Shown here piece after piece: positions 35,125 to 43,884 of a stretch of DNA of 64,000 nucleotides; position 1 is the first letter of the stretch; each line of letters starts with the position of its first letter. The notes under the pieces were generated by a model, which was not told the origin of the DNA, searched no databases, and saw only the letters and a program-made list of their open reading frames with translations. Location: NCBI RefSeq assembly GCF_002101555.1, contig NZ_LQOL01000042.1:284882-348881 (forward strand), read 5' to 3'. The translations under genes were made by a program, and so were the position numbers. The stretch comes from Mycolicibacterium canariasense (GTDB lineage Bacteria; Actinomycetota; Actinomycetes; Mycobacteriales; Mycobacteriaceae).

Positions 35125-35895
35125 TTGCCGGTACGCGGGTCGCAGGCACGCCGGGCCGAGATCGTGCGGCTCGCGCGGTCCAGCGGGCTGGCCAGCGTGG
35201 AGGAACTGTCCACACAGTTCGGCGTCACCGCGTCCACCATCCGCCGCGATCTGGGCCAGCTCACCGAACAGGGGTTGATCGCGCGCACCTACGGCGGCGC
35301 CATCGCGCTGGATCCGCATCCCGAATCATCGTTCCGGCAGCGCGCCCAGGAGGGCTACGCCGCCAAACGGCAGATCGCCCAATGGGCCGCCGCGCAGGTG
35401 CGCCCCGGCGAAACCATCCTGCTCGACGCCGGCACCACGGTCGGTGCGATGGGGGAATTCCTCTGCGATATCCCCGGTTTGACGGTGGTCACCGCCGGAC
35501 TGAGCGCGCTCGAGGAGCTCGCCGACGCCGACGATGTCCGGGTCGAATGCATCGGCGGCACGCTGCGCCACCTCAGCCAGGGGTTCGTCGGGCCGCTGGC
35601 GGAGGCGACGTTGGCCCGGCTGACCTTCGACCGGGCGTTCCTCGGTGCCGACTCGGTGCATGCCGAGCTGGGCATCTGCGAGGCCGAACTGGACCAGACC
35701 CGGCTCAAGGAGCTCATGATCGAGCGGGCCGGCACGGTCTACATCCTGGCGCACGCCGCCAAATTGGGCCAACGGCAGTTCCATGCCTGGGCCCCGATCC
35801 CGCCCGGCGCCGTCCTGGTCACCGACGAGTCGGCCACCGAGTCTCAACTCAAGCCCTTCCAGGCCGCGGGTGTGCTCACCCAGCGCGCCCCGTGA
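35125..35895 (+). CDS. DeoR/GlpR-family transcriptional regulator
   Basis: A 256-aa repressor-type protein. The N-terminal winged helix is near residues 1-60 with GVTASTIRRDLGQLTEQGLIAR. The C-terminal sugar-phosphate sensor has TILLDAGTTVGAMGEFL and the GPLAEATLARLTFDRAFLGADSVHAELG region. The start is TTG at 35125, after AGGAT, four bases past the PdxA2 stop. DeoR regulators respond to phosphorylated sugars, so a phospho-acid-sugar made by the kinase is a likely inducer. It is the last gene of the plus-strand operon. Confidence 0.9.
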   Translation: MPVRGSQARRAEIVRLARSSGLASVEELSTQFGVTASTIRRDLGQLTEQGLIARTYGGAIALDPHPESSFRQRAQEGYAAKRQIAQWAAAQVRPGETILLDAGTTVGAMGEFLCDIPGLTVVTAGLSALEELADADDVRVECIGGTLRHLSQGFVGPLAEATLARLTFDRAFLGADSVHAELGICEAELDQTRLKELMIERAGTVYILAHAAKLGQRQFHAWAPIPPGAVLVTDESATESQLKPFQAAGVLTQRAP

Positions 35896-35898
35896 CGG

Positions 35899-36990
35899 TC
35901 ACTCGCCGGGTGTGCGCACCCCGCGGTAGATCCCCCGCTTGACGATCAAGGGCTGCAACACGTTCCGGACGGCCCAGGCCGGGAATCGGACGGCCTGGCC
36001 GCCGGGAGTGAACACCTCCAGGCCGTCGCGTTGCGCGCCGAGCACCGAACCCCAGCGCCGGGTCGGCGGACGGTACTCGCGCAGCGGTGTCCCGTCGACG
36101 AATGCTGCGATGTTACGGGCCACTAGGGCGTCGGCTCGGCTGCGGGCCGAGGCGCGCAGCGGATCGGTGGCCGCGACATCACCGATCGCGAAGACCTCCG
36201 GGTGGCCGGGAACCTGCAGATGCCGGGTGACCCGCACGAAACCGTGCTCGTCCAGCAGCTCGGCGGGCAGCCAGCCGGTGTTGGGCCGCACCCGCCCCAC
36301 CGCCCAGAGCACCGCATCGGCGTGCACGGAGGGTTGTCCGGTGCTGAATTCGACCGGGCCGGTGGTGATCTCGTCGGCGTGGTCGGGCACCACCGCCCGA
36401 TGGCCGCCGTGCAACCCCACCCCGGCCGCGGCCAACCGGCGCTCGACCCGGCGCCACACCCGTCGATGATGTTGGGGCAGCGCGTGTTCGCGCGGGTAGT
36501 ACAAGTCGACCGCCGCCCTCGGCAGCGCCGACGCCAGGTTGGCCGCGGCGCTGACCGCTGCCGCCCCGCCGCCGATGACCGCGATGGTCGATGCTGCCGC
36601 GAGCCGGGCGTGTACCGCCACCAGCTGCGCGTCGATCTGCTCGGCGGTCTGGCGGTCCGGCCGGCGCCAGAAACCGTTCGTCACGCCGGTGGAGATCACC
36701 AGCACGTCATAGGGTTCCGGGCCGGTGTCGACATCGACGGAGCGGGCGGCCAGGTCGACACCGGTGATGGTGCCGTGCACGGTGCGTACCCGGTCCAGGC
36801 CGCGGAACCGGTCGAAGGTGGTCCAGTAGTCGCGGGACCAGTCCTGCGGTCGGGCCACCCGCACGCCCAGCTCCTGACCGCTGAGCAGGCCGGGTTTGGC
36901 CGAGATGCCCACCACCTCGAAACGCCGCGCCAGCCGCAGCGCGGTCAGCACGCCGGTATCCCCGAGACCGGCGATGACGACGCGCTGCAC
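35899..36990 (-). CDS. FAD-dependent NADH dehydrogenase/AIF-like oxidoreductase
   Basis: A 363-aa two-dinucleotide flavoprotein. The FAD site is VVIAGLGDTGVLTALRL at the N-terminus and the NAD(P) site is TIAVIGGGAAAVSAAANLA near residue 137. The FAD C-terminal motif is HPEVFAIGDVAATDPL. It resembles type II NADH dehydrogenase-like and AIF-type proteins, but is short and lacks a membrane anchor. The start ATG is at 36990. Divergent from the DUF4383 gene over 86 bases. The electron acceptor is unknown. Confidence 0.85.
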   Translation of the reverse strand: MQRVVIAGLGDTGVLTALRLARRFEVVGISAKPGLLSGQELGVRVARPQDWSRDYWTTFDRFRGLDRVRTVHGTITGVDLAARSVDVDTGPEPYDVLVISTGVTNGFWRRPDRQTAEQIDAQLVAVHARLAAASTIAVIGGGAAAVSAAANLASALPRAAVDLYYPREHALPQHHRRVWRRVERRLAAAGVGLHGGHRAVVPDHADEITTGPVEFSTGQPSVHADAVLWAVGRVRPNTGWLPAELLDEHGFVRVTRHLQVPGHPEVFAIGDVAATDPLRASARSRADALVARNIAAFVDGTPLREYRPPTRRWGSVLGAQRDGLEVFTPGGQAVRFPAWAVRNVLQPLIVKRGIYRGVRTPGE

Positions 36991-37059
36991 CCCGACACGC
37001 TAACCGGTGCGGGCCTCTTGACCCGGCCAATTCGTCGTCGTACCGTCGAAGAACGGATC

Positions 37060-37076
37060 TACTACAGGGGGTAGTA
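37060..37076. promoter_or_regulatory. Inverted repeat TACTAC-N5-GTAGTA at the DUF4383 start
   Basis: A perfect 6-bp inverted repeat with spacer AGGGG lies immediately before the ATG at 37077, so the ribosome site is in the loop. It could hinder translation or bind a regulator between the two divergent genes. Confidence 0.35.
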
Positions 37077-37520
37077 ATGACCGAACCCCGTCGTGGCTGG
37101 ACTTTCGCACAGTGGGGCCTGCTGATCATCTGCGTCGTGCACCTGGCCCAGGCGGTCATCGGCTTCATCGCCGAACCCAGCTTCGCCACCGGCCCCGGCG
37201 CGTCGACGGTGCAGATCCTCGGCATGGACTACAACGGCTGGCACGCGCTGGCCGGCGCGGCCCTGTTCGGACCCGGGCTGGTGTTCTGCCTGCGCAATTC
37301 CTGGGCGGTGCTCTACCTGCTGGCAGCCGCGGTCGCCGGCGGCCTGCCCGGCGTCTGGGCGCTGTTCTCCCAGCAGGTGGCCTACGTGTTCACCTTTCCC
37401 AACAACATCACCGACGCCGTCGTGCACTTCATCACCGCCGCGGTCATGGCGGCGGTCGCCGGCATCCAGATCCGGCGCGACGGTGGCCTGCGCGCCAGCC
37501 TCGCCGACCTGCACCGTTGA
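37077..37520 (+). CDS. DUF4383-family membrane protein
   Basis: A 147-aa protein with four predicted membrane helices. The N-terminal WTFAQWGLLIICVVHLAQAVIGF, the central NGWHALAGAALFGPGLV and the periplasmic NNITDAVVHF fit DUF4383. Function is unknown; members are widespread in actinobacteria. ATG at 37077 with GGGGG just upstream within a small inverted repeat. Convergent with the HrpA gene (10-base gap). Confidence 0.75.
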   Translation: MTEPRRGWTFAQWGLLIICVVHLAQAVIGFIAEPSFATGPGASTVQILGMDYNGWHALAGAALFGPGLVFCLRNSWAVLYLLAAAVAGGLPGVWALFSQQVAYVFTFPNNITDAVVHFITAAVMAAVAGIQIRRDGGLRASLADLHR

Positions 37521-37530
37521 GCAGGGCCGG

Positions 37531-40500
37531 TCAGCCGATCGCGTCGATGGCCTTGTAGATCCGCTGTTCGCTCACCGGGCGGGGCGTGCCCAGCCGCTGG
37601 GCCCACAGACTGACCCGCAGTTCCTCGATCTGCCAGGCGATATCGCGGATATCCGCGGCCCGCGCCCGGGTCGGCGAAAGTGCTTGCACCACGGCGTCAT
37701 AGGCGTCCTCGACGGCATGCACCCGGGCCATCCGCTCGGCGTCGGCGGCGGGGGCGTGCGGCAGCCGCTCCAGCCTGCGGCCGATGGCGGTGACGTATCT
37801 GGTCAGGTCGGCCAGCCGGCCGGCCCCGGCATGGGCGACGAAGCCGTTGGGTAGCAGCCGATCCAGCTGCGCGCGGATATCGGCGATCGCCGCCGCCTGT
37901 ACCGGGCTGGGACGGTCGGGCAGGGCCACCTGCACCTCGTGGTACACGGTCAGCACCTTCTCCGCGCGGCCGACGATGCCGCGCGTCATCGCACCGAGCT
38001 CGCGGGCCACCCGGTCCCGCAGCGCGCCGAACTCCGCCGCCGTCCACACCGGTGCGCGTACCAACGCATCGACCGCCGCATCGGTGCAGTCGTCCAGCAG
38101 CGCAGCCAACGAGCCGTCCGGATTCGCGTTGAGCGCCAACCGGGTTCGCATGTCCAGGCCGCGTTCGATCGCCTTCACCGGCGATGGCACGCTCAGCCGC
38201 AACAACCGCCGGGTCCCCGGGCCCATCGCGGCCTGCTGCTCGGCGGCCGACGCAAACACCCGGATGTCCACCGACGTTCCGCGGTCGACGAAGGCGGGGT
38301 AACCGCGGACCGGGTGGCCACCGGTGATCCGCTCCACCGTGCGGGGCAGCTCGTCGAGATCACCGGGCCAGCCCGTCAGACCGGACCGCTCCCATTCGCC
38401 GGCCACCGCCGCGGTGACAGCCCGCTGGATCGGCGCGGCCAGTGTTTCCTGAAGCGCGCCAAGGTCTTTCCCCCGCGCCACCTCGGTTCCGTCGTTGTCC
38501 TCCACCGCGAAGGTGACGCGCAGGTGCGGGGGCACCTTGGTCAGGTCGAAGGCGTCGATCGGCACCAGGATGCCGCTGATCCGCCGCAGTTCTCGTTGCA
38601 GCGCCTCCAGCACCGAGCCGGCGCCCGGCTCCAGCCGGGGCAGGACGGCGCGGGCGGTGTCGGGGGCCGGCACGAAATTGCGGCGCAGATCCTTGGGCAG
38701 CGACTTGATCAGCGCGGTGACCAGTTCTTCGCGCAGAGCCGGTACCTGCCAGGCGAATCCGTCACCACCCAGCCGGGCCAGCACCTGCACCGGCACGTGC
38801 ACGGTGACGCCGTCGTCGGCGGCGCCGGGCTGGAACCGGTAGGACAGCGGCAGCTCCAGGTCATCGGTGCGCCAGGAGTCCGGGTGGTCGGCGGAGTCGT
38901 CGACCCGCATCAGCTCGTCGCGGGTGAAGGTGAGCAGATCCGGTGTCTTGTGCCGCTGTTTCTTCCACCAGGCGTCGAAATGCCGGCCCGACACCGCCGT
39001 CGCGGGTATCCTGGCGTCGTACAGCGCGTAGATCTCGTCGTCGGTGATGAGCAGATCACGACGTCGCGACCGCTCCTCCATCTCGGCCAGTTCGGCGCGC
39101 AGGGCGGCGTTGTCGCGGAAGAAGTGGTGCCGGGTCTGCCAGTCGCCGTCGACCAGGGCGTGCCGGATGAACAGCTCGCGCGCCACCACCGGGTCGACGG
39201 CGGCGTATCCCACCCGCCGGCGCGGTATCAGCGGCAGGCCGTACAGCGTGACACGTTCGTAGGCCATCACCGCCGCCCGCGCGGCATCCCAGTGCGGTTC
39301 GCTGTAGGTGCGCTGCACCAGGTGGGCGCCGACGCGTTCCAATGTCTCCGGGTCGATGCGAGCGGCGGTGCGGCCGAACAGCCGGCTGGTCTCCACCAGG
39401 TCCGCGACCACGACCCAGCGGGGTGGCCGCTTGGTCAGCACCGAGCCCGGCGCCAACACGAACTTCGTGTTCCGGGCGCCCTGGTAGTCCCGGGAATCGC
39501 GCGCCTTGGCCTCGTCGCGCAGGCCGATGTGCGACAGCAGTCCTGCTGCCAGCGCGGCGTGGATGCCGGCCGGGTCGGCGGGCTGATCGGATTCGTGGAT
39601 ACCGATATCCCGCGCGATGCTACGCAGCTGCCCGGCCAGATCCTGCCATTCCCTGATCCGTAGGTAATGCAGGAATTCGTCGCGGCACATCCGGCGAAAG
39701 GCACTGCTGGAGCGGTCCTTTCGCTGCTCCCGCAAGTAGTTCCAGAGGTTCAGGTAGGAGACGAAGTCGGAGTGCTCGTCGGCGAAGCGGGCATGCTTGC
39801 CCCTGGCCGCCTCTTCGCGGTCGGCGGGGCGCTCCCGCGGGTCCGGGATGGACAGCGCCGCGGCCAGCACCAGTACCTCGCGGACACAGCCCTCGGTGTC
39901 GGCGGCCAGGATCATCCTGCCGATCCGCGGATCCAGCGGCAGCCGTGCCAGCCGGCGCCCGATATCGGTCAGCGCGCCGGTGCCGTCGAAGGCACCGAGC
40001 TCCTGTAGCAGGCCGATACCGTCGCGGATGCTGCGGGCGTCCGGCGGATCCAGAAACGGGAACCGTTCGATCTCACCGAGACCCAGGGCCGACATCTGCA
40101 GGATGACGGCGGCCAGGTTGGTGCGCAGGATCTCCGGGTCGGTGTAGCGCGGGCGAGCCTGGAAATCCTCTTCGGAATACAGCCGGATACACACGCCGGG
40201 CGCGGTGCGGCCGGACCGGCCGGCCCGTTGGTCCGCCGACGCCTGCGAGATCGGTTCGATGGGCAGCCGCTGCACCTTGGTGCGCCGGCTGTAGCGGGAG
40301 ATGCGGGCGGTGCCCGGATCGACGACGTACCGGATCCCGGGCACCGTCAGCGAGGTCTCGGCGACGTTGGTGGCCAACACGATCCGGCGGGCGGTGCGGC
40401 TGGGGGTGAACACCTTCTGCTGCTCGGCGGTGGGCAGCCGCGCGTACAGCGGCAGCACCTCGGTGCTCGGGCCGACCACGCCGCGCAACGCGTCGGCGGT

Positions 40501-41469
40501 GTCGCGGATCTCGCGCTCCCCGGACAGGAACACCAACACGTCGCCGGGCGGTTCGGCGGCCAGTTCGCGCACCGCGTCGACGATGGCCTCGGTGGGGTCG
40601 CGTAGCTCGGATGAGCCGCTTGCGCGAAGACCGGCAACGGGGGTGCGGACGATCTCGTGGTCGGGATCGTCGGGGTCGTCCGAATCATCTTTGCCGACAG
40701 GCACTTCCAGGGGTCGGTACCGGATCTCCACCGGGTAGGTGCGCCCCGACACCTCGACGATGGGCGCACCGCCGAAATGCTGCGCGAACCGACCCGGGTC
40801 GATCGTCGCCGAGGTGACGATGACCTTCAAATCCGGCCGGCGCGGCAGCAATTCGCGCAGATAGCCGAGCAGGAAGTCGATGTTGAGGCTGCGTTCGTGG
40901 GCCTCGTCGATGATGATGGTGTCGTAGCGCAGCAGCCGGCGGTCGCGTTGGATCTCGGCGAGCAGAATGCCGTCGGTCATCAACTTGACCAGCGTGGAGT
41001 CATCGGCCTGGTCGGTGAAGCGAACCGTGTAGCCGACGGCCCCGCCGAGCGGCACATGCAGTTCGTCGGCGATGCGCTGCGCGACGGTGCGGGCCGCCAG
41101 CCGGCGCGGCTGGGTGTGCCCGATGGTGCCGCGGATGCCGCGGCCCAACTCCAGGCAGATCTTGGGCAACTGGGTCGTCTTGCCCGAGCCCGTCGCCCCC
41201 GCCACCACGACCACCTGATGCTCGCTGATGGCCTTGGCCAGCTCGTCACGATGTGCGCTGACCGGCAGGTCCGGGTAACTGATCTGCGGGACCGCCGCCA
41301 GCCGGGTGGCGATCAGGCCTTCGGCGGCGGCGAACTGCGCCAGCAGTTTCTCGTCGGGAGCCGAGTGCAGATTCTTCAACCGCCGGCCCAACCGCGACGC
41401 ATCCCGGATCGTGAGGCCGTCGAGGCGCGCGCGCAGCTCGGGGACGGACGCTGCAGACAATCCGGACAT
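37531..41469 (-). CDS. hrpA: ATP-dependent RNA helicase HrpA (DEAH box)
   Basis: A 1312-aa DEAH-box helicase, the usual length for bacterial HrpA. Walker A is at 91-98 (GATGSGKT), the DEAH box is at 188-191, and motif III SAT follows (VTSATID). The C-terminal helicase motifs include TNVAETSLTVPGIRYVVD and QRAGRSGRTAPG. Downstream come the helicase-associated and OB-like domains and a long HrpA-specific C-terminal region (DUF3418). HrpA resolves stalled ribosomes and mRNA structure. I use the ATG at 41469; a GTG eight codons earlier at 41493 is possible, and neither has a clear ribosome site. Confidence 0.95.
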   Translation of the reverse strand: MSGLSAASVPELRARLDGLTIRDASRLGRRLKNLHSAPDEKLLAQFAAAEGLIATRLAAVPQISYPDLPVSAHRDELAKAISEHQVVVVAGATGSGKTTQLPKICLELGRGIRGTIGHTQPRRLAARTVAQRIADELHVPLGGAVGYTVRFTDQADDSTLVKLMTDGILLAEIQRDRRLLRYDTIIIDEAHERSLNIDFLLGYLRELLPRRPDLKVIVTSATIDPGRFAQHFGGAPIVEVSGRTYPVEIRYRPLEVPVGKDDSDDPDDPDHEIVRTPVAGLRASGSSELRDPTEAIVDAVRELAAEPPGDVLVFLSGEREIRDTADALRGVVGPSTEVLPLYARLPTAEQQKVFTPSRTARRIVLATNVAETSLTVPGIRYVVDPGTARISRYSRRTKVQRLPIEPISQASADQRAGRSGRTAPGVCIRLYSEEDFQARPRYTDPEILRTNLAAVILQMSALGLGEIERFPFLDPPDARSIRDGIGLLQELGAFDGTGALTDIGRRLARLPLDPRIGRMILAADTEGCVREVLVLAAALSIPDPRERPADREEAARGKHARFADEHSDFVSYLNLWNYLREQRKDRSSSAFRRMCRDEFLHYLRIREWQDLAGQLRSIARDIGIHESDQPADPAGIHAALAAGLLSHIGLRDEAKARDSRDYQGARNTKFVLAPGSVLTKRPPRWVVVADLVETSRLFGRTAARIDPETLERVGAHLVQRTYSEPHWDAARAAVMAYERVTLYGLPLIPRRRVGYAAVDPVVARELFIRHALVDGDWQTRHHFFRDNAALRAELAEMEERSRRRDLLITDDEIYALYDARIPATAVSGRHFDAWWKKQRHKTPDLLTFTRDELMRVDDSADHPDSWRTDDLELPLSYRFQPGAADDGVTVHVPVQVLARLGGDGFAWQVPALREELVTALIKSLPKDLRRNFVPAPDTARAVLPRLEPGAGSVLEALQRELRRISGILVPIDAFDLTKVPPHLRVTFAVEDNDGTEVARGKDLGALQETLAAPIQRAVTAAVAGEWERSGLTGWPGDLDELPRTVERITGGHPVRGYPAFVDRGTSVDIRVFASAAEQQAAMGPGTRRLLRLSVPSPVKAIERGLDMRTRLALNANPDGSLAALLDDCTDAAVDALVRAPVWTAAEFGALRDRVARELGAMTRGIVGRAEKVLTVYHEVQVALPDRPSPVQAAAIADIRAQLDRLLPNGFVAHAGAGRLADLTRYVTAIGRRLERLPHAPAADAERMARVHAVEDAYDAVVQALSPTRARAADIRDIAWQIEELRVSLWAQRLGTPRPVSEQRIYKAIDAIG

Positions 41470-41555
41470 TTGGTCAAGGATAGGTGCCCGCACCCGTTGA
41501 CCCGCGGCTGCGCCCGGGTGCAGGCTCGAGGAATCGACCCGATGGGAGTGTCGTC

Positions 41556-42047
41556 ATGAGCGATCGGTGGTTCGACGATCGGTGGTTCGACTACGTGGGT
41601 GCCACGCTGTGCGCCTGTCTGGATTGCGACCCACGGTCGTCGCCACGGATCGGTCCCACCGATTACACCCGGTTCCTCACCGACGACGTCCGGCTGCACG
41701 CTTTACAAAGCCGGCTGGCGGCCGCGGAGTGGGGTGTCGAGGAGACGCACGAGCGCCCGGTCCAGGTCGTGGCCACCCATCTGGTGATCACCGAGCACGG
41801 GTTGCTGTTCGGCGCTGCGGTGGCGGGACCCCAGCCGCTGTATTACCTGGCGGTGCCGCGCAGCCTGCTCGACACGGTCGCCGACCACGTCGCCGACTGC
41901 CCGCCTCCGGCGGGAGCGGTGGCTGCGGTGGACTGCCGGCTGGACCACGATCTCGCGTCAATCTGGCAGTTCGAGAAGGCCCTGCGCGAGCGGTTGGACA
42001 CCGATCCGGTGGTGCGGGTGCAGCTCACCCCAGCGTTCGCGGCCTGA
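41556..42047 (+). CDS. Uncharacterised protein with a tandem N-terminal repeat
   Basis: A 163-aa soluble protein I do not recognise. It starts MSDRWFDDRWFDYVG, where codons 3-12 are an exact tandem duplication of DRWFD. A CACLDC cysteine cluster follows at about residues 19-24, then an alternating helix/strand body with QVVATHLVITEHGLLFG. The ATG at 41556 has GGGAG ten bases upstream. It is divergent from HrpA (86 bases), which places both promoters in that gap. Confidence 0.6.
   Translation: MSDRWFDDRWFDYVGATLCACLDCDPRSSPRIGPTDYTRFLTDDVRLHALQSRLAAAEWGVEETHERPVQVVATHLVITEHGLLFGAAVAGPQPLYYLAVPRSLLDTVADHVADCPPPAGAVAAVDCRLDHDLASIWQFEKALRERLDTDPVVRVQLTPAFAA
41562..41591 (+). repeat. Exact 15-bp tandem duplication inside the coding region
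   Basis: GATCGGTGGTTCGAC is repeated directly at 41562-41576 and 41577-41591, encoding DRWFD twice. The unit is in frame, so the gene stays open. It looks like a recent slippage event. Confidence 0.9.
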
Positions 42048-42050
42048 CGC

Positions 42051-42938
42051 TCAGGCCGGCGACCAGTAGGCCAGCATCTCTGCGAACGTCTCGAAGGCCG
42101 GCTTGGACGCCCCGTAGGCGACCTCGAAGTGCACGCTGAGCGGGAACCCGAGATCGGCGACGCCGTCGATGACCCGCTTGTACAGATCGAGCATCAGGAT
42201 GCGCTTGTCCGCGGGCTCCAGGCTCGCCAACCTGGACACGAACTCCTGCTCGGCCGCGACCGCCGCGTTGCCGGGGTCCTGGATGAGCCAGGTGATCAGC
42301 CCGACCTTGGACTCCATCTTCGGGACGAAGCCGAAGGACAGCAGGATCTCCGGGCGGTGCTCGGTGGTCTTGGCGAACTCGGTCAGGAAGCCCACGATGG
42401 CATCGGAGTACAGCAGCTGCGTCATGCCGTAGGTGGCGCCCTGCCCACACTTGAAGGTGAACCGGCCCTGTTCGCCGTCGCGGGTGGGGATCAGGATGGC
42501 GCCGCGGTTGGGCACCAGGTCGGCATAGATGGACAGGGCGTCGGTGGGGGCCACGCCCTCGCCTTCGCCGTCCTTCATGGTTCGCGGCACACCCACGAAG
42601 GCGATGCCGTCGAACCCCGCGCCGCTGAGATCGGTCAGCCGCCGGCCGAGGGCGTCGCGCCCCAGGAACGACGTGACCTGGGTGCACAGGCCGCGCATGC
42701 CGGGCAGTTCCGGCCGGATGAGCGTCCAGTATTCGAGCACGTCCATCTTGGGCTTCATCTCGACCGGGCGATCGTCGTCCTCGTCGATCATGCCGGGGAT
42801 CATGATGTGGCCGAACCTGCCGGTCAGGCCGGTCGCCGCCGCCAGCTCGAGCACCTTGTGGGCCTCGTCGACGGCGTACTGCGGGCCACGCTCGACGTTC
42901 GGCGGCACCAGTTCCAGCGCGATGGTGTTCAGAGGCAC
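42051..42938 (-). CDS. Mycobacterial flavin-independent methylenetetrahydrofolate reductase-like protein
   Basis: A 295-aa protein. The N-terminal LNTIALELVPPN and the whole length match the Rv2172c/MSMEG_6649-type proteins, reported as a non-canonical MTHFR that lacks tightly bound FAD. The body is a TIM barrel like MetF, with KPKMDVLEYW, FVGVPRTM and the catalytic-type acidic residue ELVPP near the start. It would supply 5-methyl-THF for methionine synthesis. I take GTG 42938 as the start because it lines up with that family and has AGGG seven bases upstream; GTG 42944 is the alternative. Divergent from an alpha/beta hydrolase. Confidence 0.8.
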   Translation of the reverse strand: MPLNTIALELVPPNVERGPQYAVDEAHKVLELAAATGLTGRFGHIMIPGMIDEDDDRPVEMKPKMDVLEYWTLIRPELPGMRGLCTQVTSFLGRDALGRRLTDLSGAGFDGIAFVGVPRTMKDGEGEGVAPTDALSIYADLVPNRGAILIPTRDGEQGRFTFKCGQGATYGMTQLLYSDAIVGFLTEFAKTTEHRPEILLSFGFVPKMESKVGLITWLIQDPGNAAVAAEQEFVSRLASLEPADKRILMLDLYKRVIDGVADLGFPLSVHFEVAYGASKPAFETFAEMLAYWSPA

Positions 42939-42984
42939 CCCCACACCCTACGGATCACGCACCTGGTCGTGGTAAACCTCCCCC

Positions 42985-43746
42985 ATGGCTGAACGGGTGA
43001 CATTTCCCAGCGCAACCGGCCCGATGCTGGCCGGCGTGATCGACCTGCCCGACGGCCCGGCGCGGGGCTGGGGCGTGTTCTCGCACGGATTCACCCTCGG
43101 CAAGGACTCGCCGGCCGCGGCACGGATCTGTAAGCAGCTGGCCTCCGACGGCATCGGCATGTTGCGTTTCGACGCGCTGGGGCTGGGTGGTTCCGAGGGC
43201 GACTGGGGTGACGGGTCCTTCACCGTCAAGGTCAACGACATCATCGAGGCCTGCAAGTTCATGGCCGAGCGCGGTACCCCCGCCGATATCCTGGCCGGCC
43301 ATTCGTGGGGCGGGGCGGCGGTGCTGGCCGCGGCACGTGAGTGCCCGGGCGTGCGTGCCGTGGTGACCGTGGGTGCCCCGATCGATCCGGCGCACGTCGA
43401 GCATCAGTACGACGCCTGCCTGGAGCAGGTGTTCGCCGAGGGCAGCGGCCAGTGGATGGTCGGCGGTAAGACGCTGACCCTCAAGCGCGCCTTCGTCGAG
43501 GACGTCCGGGAGGCGAAGCTGCACCACAAGATCAAGGGCCTCAAGCTGCCGCTGCTGATCCTGCACTCCCCGACCGACAACACCGTCGGCATCCAGAACG
43601 CCAGTGACATCTTCCGCACCGCTCGGCACCCCCGCAGTTTCGTGTCGCTGGAGGGTTCCGAGCATCTGCTGACCGGGCCCGGTCAGGCGCACCGGGCGGG
43701 GCGGATCATCGGCGCGTGGGCCGACGCGTACTTGGGTACGCGCTGA
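42985..43746 (+). CDS. Alpha/beta hydrolase
   Basis: A 253-aa alpha/beta hydrolase. The oxyanion region is WGVFSHGFTLGKDSPAAARI, the nucleophile elbow is AGHSWGGAAVL, the acid is in HSPTDNTVGI, and the His in GSEHLLTGP. It is the single-domain relative of bifunctional hydrolase-OsmC proteins. The 3' end is odd: the last codons and the stop are tandemly repeated downstream (27-bp unit). ATG at 42985; divergent from the MTHFR-like gene by 46 bases. Confidence 0.85.
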   Translation: MAERVTFPSATGPMLAGVIDLPDGPARGWGVFSHGFTLGKDSPAAARICKQLASDGIGMLRFDALGLGGSEGDWGDGSFTVKVNDIIEACKFMAERGTPADILAGHSWGGAAVLAAARECPGVRAVVTVGAPIDPAHVEHQYDACLEQVFAEGSGQWMVGGKTLTLKRAFVEDVREAKLHHKIKGLKLPLLILHSPTDNTVGIQNASDIFRTARHPRSFVSLEGSEHLLTGPGQAHRAGRIIGAWADAYLGTR

Positions 43747-43796
43747 GGCACGGCGTACCTCGGTACGCGCTGAGGCAGGGCGTACCTCGGTACGCG
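43729..43796 (+). repeat. 27-bp tandem repeat (2.5 copies) spanning a stop codon
   Basis: The unit includes the coding end of the alpha/beta hydrolase, AYLGTR and its TGA. The first copy carries the real stop (43744-43746); the second reads AYLGTR-stop again; the third is a partial copy. The copies differ at two or three bases only. Confidence 0.9.
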
Positions 43797-43841
43797 TGAA
43801 GCCATTGGTCGCGCGGGTACATTGACGGACCGTCGTATTAC

Positions 43842-43858
43842 GGTCACACTGTATCCAT
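43842..43858. promoter_or_regulatory. Operator GGnnACAnTGTnnCC before the amidohydrolase
   Basis: GGTCACACTGTATCCAT fits GGnnACAnTGTnnCC, a 15-bp dyad, and TATCCAT can serve as the -10. It differs by one base from the reverse complement of the site at 48746-48762, beside the TetR gene. A transcript start near 43864 would leave a short leader before the ATG at 43885. Confidence 0.65.
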
Positions 43859-43884
43859 AACAATTCCGCGGGACAGGTGGTGTG

